From positions 1 through 8,960 of the forward strand of contig CAOKUH010000065.1 in the NCBI GenBank assembly GCA_948472605.1: 8,960 bases of DNA. The letters run 5' to 3'. The stretch is from an uncultured Mycoplasmatota bacterium (GTDB lineage: Bacteria > Bacillota_I > Bacilli_A > RF39 > UBA660). The notes beneath the pieces were generated by a model. The model was not told the DNA's origin. It did not search any database and saw only the letters and a program-made list of their open reading frames with translations. Position 1 is the stretch's first letter; each line of letters begins with the position of its first letter. A program made the position numbers and the translations under genes. Positions 1-4,524 of this stretch are shown here, piece by piece.

Positions 1-893
1 GTAAAATAGGAGATTATATGACCCCACCAACCTTTATAACCATGGAAACAAATGGATTATGGGTAGGTAAATTTGAAACAGGATATAAAGGAGCCACAAG
101 TACAGCAGCTGCTCAAGTAAATAGTTCAGATTCAACAAAAATCCAAATCAAACCAAATGTATATAGTTGGAGAAATATAACAATAGGAAATGCGTTTAAT
201 GCAAGTTTTAATTATAAAAAAGAATTAGATAGTCATATGATGAAGAATACAGAGTGGGGAGCAGTAGCCTACTTACAACATAGTGTATATGGAAGAGGTG
301 AAAGTGTAAGAATAAACAATAATAATACGTATATAACAGGATATGCGGCAACAGAGGAACCAACACTTGGATATAATGGAGGAACAAGTATTGTAGGAAA
401 TAGAAATGAAAGTACGAGTTTGGGTAGTGATGGAACGTATACAATTAATTATTTAAACCCAAGTAGTGTAATAGCTAATACCACAGGAAATTATAGTGGA
501 GTCTATGATATGTCAGGTGGAGCTTGGGAATATGTTATGGGAGTAAGAAGCTCAATAACCAGTGGAAGTGCAGGAATAACAGATACAAGTATAGATAGTA
601 AATATTATGATATATATGGAGCAACATCAAGTGAAACAGACTATCAATATCGAATATTAGGAGATGGAACAATAGAGTTTGGTCCATTCCAAGATTTTAG
701 AGATCCAGATAATGTTTCTAGACATAAATCAAGTTGGTATTATGATCACGCCGACTTCGTTGTTTCAGTTTATCCGTGGTTCTATCGTGGTGGTGCTTAT
801 AACAATGGTGTCGCGTCTGGTGCCTTTGCGTTCAGCCACAACATTGGTGGGACTAGCGCAAGCATTTCGTTCCGCCTAGTTCTAGCTATATAA
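1..893 (+). CDS. Surface protein, C-terminal FGE/C-type-lectin-like domain, candidate DGR target (5' partial)
   Basis: The reading frame is open from the left edge (first full codon at base 3) and ends at TAA 891-893, so the gene starts outside the window. The ATG at 18 is internal: the same K-I-G-D-Y-M-T-P-P stretch lies deep inside the homologous gene at 3046-4179. The visible ~296 residues form an FGE-sulfatase-like fold, shown by ETNGLWVGKFETGYKG, TEWGAVAYLQ and the signature YDMSGGAWEYVMG (from base 504). FGE's catalytic cysteines are absent, so an enzyme role is unlikely and a ligand-binding lectin-like role fits better. The last 48 codons (747-890) carry WF-x-RGG, SG-x-FAF and a terminal SFRLVLA block, as in DGR variable proteins. 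Their GC content is about 50%, far above the rest of the gene. The paralogue has an N-terminal signal/anchor segment, so this protein is probably exported too. No clear terminator follows. Confidence 0.8.
   Translation, partial: KIGDYMTPPTFITMETNGLWVGKFETGYKGATSTAAAQVNSSDSTKIQIKPNVYSWRNITIGNAFNASFNYKKELDSHMMKNTEWGAVAYLQHSVYGRGESVRINNNNTYITGYAATEEPTLGYNGGTSIVGNRNESTSLGSDGTYTINYLNPSSVIANTTGNYSGVYDMSGGAWEYVMGVRSSITSGSAGITDTSIDSKYYDIYGATSSETDYQYRILGDGTIEFGPFQDFRDPDNVSRHKSSWYYDHADFVVSVYPWFYRGGAYNNGVASGAFAFSHNIGGTSASISFRLVLAI
1..893 (+). repeat. Dispersed paralogous repeat, copy 1 (partner 3284-4179)
   Basis: Base 1 aligns with base 3284 (both begin GTAAAATAGGAGATTATATG), and the two copies stay collinear to their stop codons with a single one-codon indel near 379. 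Encoded proteins are about 80% identical up to the variable C-terminus. Both copies are in direct orientation, so they could recombine and remove everything between them. Confidence 0.85.
747..890 (+). other. Candidate DGR variable region (VR), copy 1
   Basis: These are the last 48 codons of the upstream surface-protein gene, beginning right after the conserved KSSWYYD. I count 72 G/C in 144 bases (50%), against about 25% in a 60-base sample of the same gene (121-180). Fixed blocks WF, RGG, SG, FAF and SFRLVLA alternate with positions that differ from the second copy. Most variable codons end in C or T, as expected if they came from AAY codons by adenine-directed mutagenesis. By hand alignment identity to copy 2 is 21/48 here, against about 80% upstream. 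The DGR link is an inference because no template repeat or reverse transcriptase is present. Confidence 0.6.
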
Positions 894-898
894 TTTTG

Positions 899-927
899 TT
901 GACATACTTGGCTTGTTTGTCCATTAT
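899..927 (+). promoter_or_regulatory. Possible promoter downstream of surface gene 1
   Basis: A perfect -35 TTGACA (899-904) is followed after 17 bases by CATTAT (922-927), a 4/6 match to -10. A better hexamer, TATGAT (925-930), sits at a poor 20-base spacing. The only candidate target is the doubtful small ORF at 944. Low confidence. Confidence 0.25.
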
Positions 928-943
928 GATAAGATTTATTAAA

Positions 944-1048
944 ATGACAGATTTGCTTTATTTTAAAGGAAAAATAAATAATAAACACATTATGTTAAAT
1001 GAATTAAAAAACAAAGAGACTGATGATAATGTATCTATAATTAAATAA
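944..1048 (+). CDS. Doubtful 34-residue ORF
   Basis: ATG at 944 opens 34 codons ending at TAA 1046-1048. The predicted peptide begins MTDLLYFKGK and is lysine- and asparagine-rich, with no signal peptide or membrane segment. There is no recognisable Shine-Dalgarno sequence upstream, although a weak promoter-like pair lies at 899-927. I do not recognise the peptide. An open stretch of this length can occur by chance, and a remnant of a longer decayed gene is another option. It is listed because it is the only reading frame of note in the 312-base gap between surface gene 1 and the AbiF-like gene. Confidence 0.15.
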   Translation: MTDLLYFKGKINNKHIMLNELKNKETDDNVSIIK

Positions 1049-1110
1049 ATATTTAAAATAAGTGAATATTATTAAAATTATGAATACCATAGAAAAAATC
1101 AGCAAAAGTA

Positions 1111-1146
1111 TTGACGAAGACTGATAATCATGGTATGATTTATACC
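1111..1146 (+). promoter_or_regulatory. Promoter of the abiF-associated RNA, with operator-like palindrome
   Basis: TTGACG (1111-1116), a 17-base spacer and TATGAT (1134-1139) form a near-consensus sigma-A promoter. A TG two bases before the hexamer (1131-1132) suggests an extended -10. The predicted start is about 1146-1147, exactly where the RNA sequence conserved in both copies begins. GGTAT (1132-1136) and ATACC (1142-1146) form an inverted repeat around the -10 and start site, and a further ATACCAT lies at 1084-1090. This could be an operator, but that is speculative. Confidence 0.75.
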
Positions 1147-1190
1147 GATTAGTACTCAGGAAACTTTCGAAGCCCTGAGTCGTTTTATTT
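1147..1190 (+). ncRNA. abiF-type hairpin RNA, upstream copy (putative RNA antitoxin)
   Basis: The predicted ~40-44-nt RNA starts with GATTAGT. A 7-bp stem pairs ACTCAGG (1154-1160) with CCTGAGT (1174-1180). The enclosed 13 nt (1161-1173) contain an inner CTT-TCG-AAG mini-hairpin. The T-rich CGTTTTATTTT directly after the stem (1181-1190) lets the same hairpin act as an intrinsic terminator or attenuator, with readthrough supplying the abiF mRNA. A diverged copy lies at 2103 with compensatory stem changes. A conserved 'abiF' RNA motif next to Abi_2-domain genes is known, and RNA-antitoxin activity has been reported for AbiF systems (recalled, not searched). The antitoxin role here is inferred from that. 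Confidence 0.75.
1181..1190 (+). terminator. T-tract after RNA hairpin; likely attenuator before abiF
   Basis: TTTTATTTT directly follows the 7-bp stem ending at 1180. This is the arrangement of a modest intrinsic terminator. It lies 16 bases before the abiF start codon and could set a high RNA-to-mRNA ratio, as in other RNA-antitoxin systems. Confidence 0.45.
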
Positions 1191-1205
1191 TAAGGTTGTG
1201 ATTTA

Positions 1206-2084
1206 ATGAAGCAATATAAAAATATAAATGAATTATTAGATTATATAATGAGTAAAGGCGTTATAGTAACTAGTAAGGAGGATGCTTTAGAAAAACTTAA
1301 AAAATATTCTTATTATGGAGTAATAAATAGTTATAAAGATATATTTAAAACTTCTTCTAATGATTATAAAAACAATGTATCTTTTGATGAAATATACGCT
1401 TTATATGAATTTGATAAGAATATAAGAGCAATATTTTTAAAATACATTCTAGAAATAGAAACAATTATTAAATCACTATTGTCAGAAACTATTTCATCAA
1501 AATATGGAATAGAAGATTATTTAATGTTAGAAAATTTTGATGATACAGTAAAACAAGAAGTTATACAAGAATCAATTACTAAAATAAAAGAAGAAATTGA
1601 TAAACAAAATGGTAAACATGAGGCAATAACACATTATTTAAATATTTATGGCTTTGTTCCTCCTTTTGTATTGGTGAAAATTTTAACATTAGGTGAATTA
1701 AGTAGATTATATACAACGTTAAAACAAGTAGATAGACAATCTATTAGTAAAGAATTTAAAATATCTGATAAATTGTTAAAACAAATTATGAAAAATATGA
1801 CTATGATAAGAAATATATGTGCTCATAATGACAGGTTATTTTCTTTTCATAGTAAATTTTTAATTACATTTAAAATTATTGATAAAAACTATGACAATAA
1901 AGATAAATCAACTAATATTTATATGATTATGAAGTCTATGAAATTATTACTTGGAAGTTATATAGGAAAAGAATTTGAAAACCTTATAATAGATGAAATT
2001 GAAAATTTGAAAGGTAAAATAAAATCAGTTGATCATAATATTATTTTATATTTAATGGGATTTCCTACGAATAAAAATATTTAA
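1206..2084 (+). CDS. abiF: Abi_2 / AbiF-family HEPN protein (abortive infection, putative RNase toxin)
   Basis: This 292-residue, probably cytoplasmic protein shows the Abi_2 (AbiD/AbiF) pattern along its length: YEFDKNIRAIFLKYILEIET near residues 67-86, PPFVLVKILTLGELSRLY near 152-169, and the HEPN motif R202-N-I-C-A-H207 followed by NDRLF. In HEPN proteins the R-x4-H residues form the RNase active site, usually in a dimer or paired fold. The N-terminal SKEDALEKLKKYSYYGVINSYK segment also fits the family. Known relatives stop phage spread through abortive infection, and AbiF proteins pair with a small RNA and have been linked to Cas13 ancestry. Here the gene is flanked by two copies of such an RNA. 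A weak AAGG (1192-1195) lies 10 bases before the start. The catalytic residues are intact, so it is probably functional. RNA cleavage and phage defence are inferred from the family. Confidence 0.88.
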   Translation: MKQYKNINELLDYIMSKGVIVTSKEDALEKLKKYSYYGVINSYKDIFKTSSNDYKNNVSFDEIYALYEFDKNIRAIFLKYILEIETIIKSLLSETISSKYGIEDYLMLENFDDTVKQEVIQESITKIKEEIDKQNGKHEAITHYLNIYGFVPPFVLVKILTLGELSRLYTTLKQVDRQSISKEFKISDKLLKQIMKNMTMIRNICAHNDRLFSFHSKFLITFKIIDKNYDNKDKSTNIYMIMKSMKLLLGSYIGKEFENLIIDEIENLKGKIKSVDHNIILYLMGFPTNKNI

Positions 2085-2090
2085 AAAGCA

Positions 2091-2102
2091 TATAATATTA
2101 TT
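2091..2102 (+). promoter_or_regulatory. -10 element of the downstream abiF-type RNA
   Basis: A perfect TATAAT (2091-2096) begins seven bases after the abiF stop codon. It lies seven bases before the conserved RNA 5' end at 2103, matching the geometry of the upstream copy. No convincing -35 is present (around 2068-2073 the sequence is CGAATA), so the promoter may be weak or need an activator. Confidence 0.5.
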
Positions 2103-2172
2103 GATTAGTACTTGAGAAACTTTCGAAGCCTTAAGTCGTCAAAAGTTCATGTAGAAATGCATGGACTTTTTT
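2103..2172 (+). ncRNA. abiF-type hairpin RNA, downstream copy
   Basis: GATTAGTACT opens this copy as in the upstream one. The stem ACTTGAG (2110-2116) pairs with CTTAAGT (2130-2136), and the 13-nt loop (2117-2129) is identical to copy 1. Compared with copy 1, C-G becomes T-A, G-C becomes A-T, and A-T becomes a G-T wobble, so pairing survives every substitution. Unlike copy 1, the stem is followed by CGTC and then a separate terminator hairpin, giving a predicted RNA of about 70 nt. It could be made from its own -10 or cut from the 3' UTR of the abiF mRNA. It may be a second antitoxin, a decoy or a duplicate. Confidence 0.7.
2141..2172 (+). terminator. Intrinsic terminator of abiF and the downstream RNA
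   Basis: AAAAGTTCATG (2141-2151) pairs with CATGGACTTTT (2160-2170) with one G-T wobble around an 8-base loop, and a T-run covers 2167-2172. It closes the AbiF module. Confidence 0.8.
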
Positions 2173-2274
2173 GTTGTGTAAAAAAGAAAATGAAGTAAAT
2201 AAATGAATTTAAATTATGCAATTTTACATATAGAAGTCTAAAACGTAAAACTTATATGAAACGTTCATTTTAAG

Positions 2275-2315
2275 TTGCTTAAGTTGACCACATTGGGTAT
2301 TATTAATATAGGTGA
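2275..2315 (+). promoter_or_regulatory. Candidate promoter and ribosome binding site of surface gene 2
   Basis: TTGCTT (2275-2280), 17 bases and TATTAT (2298-2303) form a possible promoter. A TTGACC at 2284-2289 has no good partner. The octamer TTAAGTTG occurs twice with a 9-base period (2270-2277 and 2279-2286) across the -35 region and could be a protein-binding site. AGGTGA (2310-2315), six bases before ATG 2322, is the ribosome binding site. The promoter is moderate to weak; the binding site is more secure. Confidence 0.4.
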
Positions 2316-2321
2316 ATAGTA

Positions 2322-3068
2322 ATGACAAATAAAAAGAAGATATATTTAGGAATAAGTATAATAACGATAACAGCTTTCTTAATAGGAATATCATTTGCGT
2401 TATGGAATGTTAATGTAGCTCAAGAAGGAATAAATACCATAACAAGTGGTTGTTTAAAGTTAACGCTTACTGATGAAAGTGATGCAATTAATTTAAGAAA
2501 TGCCTATCCAATACCAGATAATGAAGCCTCTAACTTAGAACCATATAAATTTAAAATAGAAAATACATGTAATAGTGAAGTAAGTTATAATATCAGTTTA
2601 GAAATGATGGAAATAGAAAATAGATTAAATAGTGAATATATAGCCATATCAATAGATAATGGAACTAAATCAATACTAAATACTTTAGAAGAAACAAATA
2701 CAACATATGATAAAGGAGATTATACACCAGTAGAAGGAAGAATGTTAGTAAATGGAGTATTAAAAGGAAATGAAAGTAAAAGTCATAGTATAAGATTGTG
2801 GATGGATGAAAGTGTACCAGCAACAGAAGAGACAATGAATAAAACATTCTTAGCTAAAATAGTATTAAATGCAACTTTAACAGGAAGATATGTAGAAGAA
2901 ATATTAAATGGAGCAGAGCCAGTATTAGCAGATAACTTAATCCCAGTAGAGATAGATGATACAGGAAAGGTAATTAAAGCCAATTTAAAAAGTGAATGGT
3001 ATAGTTATGAAAAGAAGAAATGGGCTAATGCTGTAATTTTAGAAGATGAATCAATTACTTATAATTGA
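2322..3068 (+). CDS. Surface gene 2, N-terminal fragment: signal/anchor plus beta-rich region (frameshifted)
   Basis: This 248-residue frame is the first half of a split surface protein. Residues 3-6 (NKKK) and the hydrophobic 7-28 form a signal peptide or N-terminal anchor ending in SFALW, like the SipW/TasA-type leaders of low-GC Bacillota. Residues about 30-190 look like an extracellular beta-sandwich with conserved TSGCLKLTLTDES and PYKFKIENTC segments. Residues 200-248 carry a linker (DNLIPVEIDDTGKVIKAN, then KKKWANAVILEDE) that in related gut-bacterial proteins continues into 'ESYFVWIPKYSY'. Here the frame meets TGA at 3066-3068, and the continuation lies one base over in the ORF at 3046-4179. 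Skipping T3066 gives N-E-G-E-E-I-P-E and a ~618-residue protein. The ATG at 2322 is supported by AGGTGA six bases upstream. Confidence 0.75.
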   Translation: MTNKKKIYLGISIITITAFLIGISFALWNVNVAQEGINTITSGCLKLTLTDESDAINLRNAYPIPDNEASNLEPYKFKIENTCNSEVSYNISLEMMEIENRLNSEYIAISIDNGTKSILNTLEETNTTYDKGDYTPVEGRMLVNGVLKGNESKSHSIRLWMDESVPATEETMNKTFLAKIVLNATLTGRYVEEILNGAEPVLADNLIPVEIDDTGKVIKANLKSEWYSYEKKKWANAVILEDESITYN

Positions 3069-4179
3069 AGGAGAAGAAATACCTGAATCTAATATCGAAA
3101 GTTATTTTGTCTGGATACCAAAGTATAGTTATCAGTTATGGGACTTGGGAAATTATACAGGAGTAACAACGATAAACACAAGTAAAGTACATGAAATCCC
3201 AATCAAGTTTGGCTTAGAAAATACTAGTGATGATAATGATGGTGAATGTACTACACCTATGACTTCGGGCGCAACAGGCAATTGTAAAATAGGAGATTAT
3301 ATGACCCCACCAGCCTTCATAACCATGGAAACAAATGGATTATGGGTAGGTAAATTTGAAACTGGTTACAAAGGAGCTACAAGTACAGAAGAAGCTCAAG
3401 TAAATTCAAGTGATAGTAGTAAAATTCAAGTAAAGCCAAATATCTATAGTTGGAGAAATATAATAGTAGGAAATGCCTTTAATGCAAGTTACAATTACAA
3501 AAGAGAATTAGATAGTCATATGATGAAAAATACTGAATGGGGTGCTGTCGCTTATTTGCAGCATAGTGTCTATGGAAGTGCAACAAATGTAAGATTTAAT
3601 AACAATAGTGCCCATATAACAGGTTATACTGGAACAGAAGAACCAACTCTTGGATATAATACAAATAGTACTAGTATTGCTGGAAATAGAAATGAAGGAA
3701 CAACTCCAGGAGTAGATGGAACATACACAATAAACTATTTAAATCCAAGTAGTGTAGCTTCAAGTACCACCGGAAATTATAGTGGAATCTATGATATGAG
3801 TGGCGGGTCTTGGGAATACGTCATGGGAGTAAGAAGCTCAATAACAAGTGGAAATGCAGGAATAACAGATACAAGTATAAATCAAAAATATTATGATTTA
3901 TATGGGCCTTCATCAAATAATACAGATTATAAATATCGAATATTAGGAGATGGAACGAGTGAATTTGGACCATTTCAGAATTTCAAAGACCTTGACAATG
4001 CAACACGACCTAAATCAAGTTGGTACTATGATTATGGAAACTATCTTTATTCAACCAACTCGTGGTTCGCTCGTGGGGGGATTTGGGATTATGGAGTTAC
4101 ATCGGGAGTATTTGCATTTTGTCGCCTTACTGGTGTTGCTGGCAATGGCCTTTCATTCCGTCTAGTATTAGCTGTATAA
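3046..4179 (+). CDS. Surface gene 2, C-terminal fragment: FGE/C-type-lectin-like domain, candidate DGR target
   Basis: This open frame overlaps the N-terminal fragment by 23 bases. The ATG at 3046 has no Shine-Dalgarno sequence, and its first residues (MNQLLII) are not family sequence. True homology begins at EGEEIPESNIESYFVWIPKYSYQLW (first codon 3067). A linker with two cysteines (C68, C80) leads into the FGE-like domain from KIGDYMTPPAF onward, with TEWGAVAYLQ and YDMSGGSWEYVMG. FGE catalytic cysteines are missing, so binding rather than catalysis is expected. The C-terminal 48 residues (bases 4033-4176) are hypervariable relative to copy 1 yet keep WF-x-RGG, SG-x-FAF and SFRLVLA. It is most likely the second half of one gene broken by a one-base insertion. 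Independent translation would leave it without a signal peptide. Confidence 0.7.
   Translation: MNQLLIIEGEEIPESNIESYFVWIPKYSYQLWDLGNYTGVTTINTSKVHEIPIKFGLENTSDDNDGECTTPMTSGATGNCKIGDYMTPPAFITMETNGLWVGKFETGYKGATSTEEAQVNSSDSSKIQVKPNIYSWRNIIVGNAFNASYNYKRELDSHMMKNTEWGAVAYLQHSVYGSATNVRFNNNSAHITGYTGTEEPTLGYNTNSTSIAGNRNEGTTPGVDGTYTINYLNPSSVASSTTGNYSGIYDMSGGSWEYVMGVRSSITSGNAGITDTSINQKYYDLYGPSSNNTDYKYRILGDGTSEFGPFQNFKDLDNATRPKSSWYYDYGNYLYSTNSWFARGGIWDYGVTSGVFAFCRLTGVAGNGLSFRLVLAV
3065..3067 (+). other. Single-base frameshift site splitting surface gene 2
   Basis: The N-terminal frame reads ITYN then TGA. Dropping one T of the TT at 3065-3066 joins it directly to EGEEIPESNIESYFVWIP in the +1 frame, giving continuous family sequence. 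The local sequence is AATTGAAGGAG, with no homopolymer beyond TT and no CTT-TGA slippery codon pair. AAGGAG at 3068-3073 overlaps the stop but is explained as codons for E-G-E. Options are a real inactivating insertion, a sequencing or assembly error, or less likely a programmed +1 shift. Confidence 0.7.
3284..4179 (+). repeat. Dispersed paralogous repeat, copy 2 (partner 1-893)
   Basis: This segment is collinear with bases 1-893 from GTAAAATAGGAG to the stop codon, with one extra codon. Divergence is modest until base 4032 and then rises sharply in the candidate variable region. Both copies point the same way, 3283 bases apart. Confidence 0.85.
4033..4176 (+). other. Candidate DGR variable region (VR), copy 2
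   Basis: These are the last 48 codons of surface gene 2, after KSSWYYD. I count 64 G/C in 144 bases (44%), well above the AT-rich remainder. It includes a run of six G (4075-4080) encoding the RGG block. Residues flanking WF, between RGG and GV, and between FAF and SFRLVLA differ almost completely from copy 1. Synonymous differences in the fixed blocks (GGG GGG here, GGT GGT in copy 1) mean the two regions were not recently written from one identical template. Confidence 0.55.
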
Positions 4180-4184
4180 AAAAT

Positions 4185-4204
4185 AAAATTATGCTAATTT
4201 TGTT
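4185..4204 (+). terminator. Weak terminator-like hairpin after surface gene 2
   Basis: AAAATTA (4185-4191) pairs with TAATTTT (4195-4201) around a TGC loop, six bases after the stop codon. The stem is all A-T pairs and is not followed by a long T-run, so termination would be weak at best. Confidence 0.35.
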
Positions 4205-4297
4205 CGATTTATTTTAAATTTAGTTTAAATAAAAAAATTTTGGGTAAATTTCTTAAGATAATTTGCCTTTTCTTATCATTAAAAAAAAATTAAACTT

Positions 4298-4326
4298 TTG
4301 ACTTCTATTATTATTTTTGTTACATT
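4298..4326 (+). promoter_or_regulatory. Possible distal promoter upstream of mutS
   Basis: TTGACT (4298-4303), 17 bases and TACATT (4321-4326) match sigma-A elements at 5/6 and 4/6. If used, it would give mutS a leader of nearly 200 bases. In DNA this AT-rich such matches can be chance. Confidence 0.3.
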
Positions 4327-4494
4327 CTTTTTGAGATGTACAATTTTAGTGTTTGCTAGTCAAGGTAACCACTTAAAATAAAGTATCTTCTTTAGAATAA
4401 TTATATTAAAGTTTTGGATAACGAAATTTTAATCGTTAAACTAATCATTTTTGATATATATTTTACGATTTTTCTTCTTAGTTTTTTAAATTGA

Positions 4495-4516
4495 TGCTAT
4501 AATATTTATAGGTGGG
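4495..4516 (+). promoter_or_regulatory. mutS promoter (extended -10) and ribosome binding site
   Basis: TGC-TATAAT (4495-4503) is a perfect extended -10. The -35 position (4475-4480, TTCTTA) is poor, as is usual for extended -10 promoters. AGGTGGG (4510-4516) lies eight bases before ATG 4525 and fixes that start. The leader would be only about 15 bases. Confidence 0.65.
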
Positions 4517-4524
4517 TAGTAAAA

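Larger units (their letters stand above)
4180..4524. other. 345-base intergenic spacer, surface gene 2 to mutS
   Basis: No credible ORF, tRNA or template-repeat-like sequence is seen in this AT-rich stretch. It holds a weak terminator-like hairpin just after the surface gene, a possible promoter at 4298-4326 and the mutS promoter near 4498. No copy of the abiF-type RNA motif or the VR sequence is present. Confidence 0.6.

Noticed and set aside
1..893. Formylglycine-generating enzyme activity for the surface proteins
   Set aside because: The fold motifs are present, but the conserved catalytic cysteines of FGE are not; the only C-terminal cysteine is in copy 2 at a variable position.
18..893. 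ATG at 18 as the true start of surface gene 1
   Set aside because: The frame is open to the window edge, the residues before it match the interior of the paralogue, and a start here would remove the expected signal segment.
1147..2140. The two abiF-type RNA repeats as a CRISPR array
   Set aside because: There are only two copies, about 956 bases apart with a whole gene between them. There are no spacers, and the protein is a single-HEPN Abi_2 family member, far smaller than Cas13.
3066..3068. TGA read as tryptophan (alternative code) instead of a frameshift
   Set aside because: Reading on in that frame soon meets a second TGA and then TAA near 3090, while the family sequence continues in the +1 frame. 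Other genes here use TGG for Trp.
4180..4524. A DGR template repeat or reverse transcriptase in the spacers of this window
   Set aside because: No sequence resembling the WF...RGG...SFRLVLA coding stretch occurs outside the two genes, and no frame shows reverse-transcriptase motifs.
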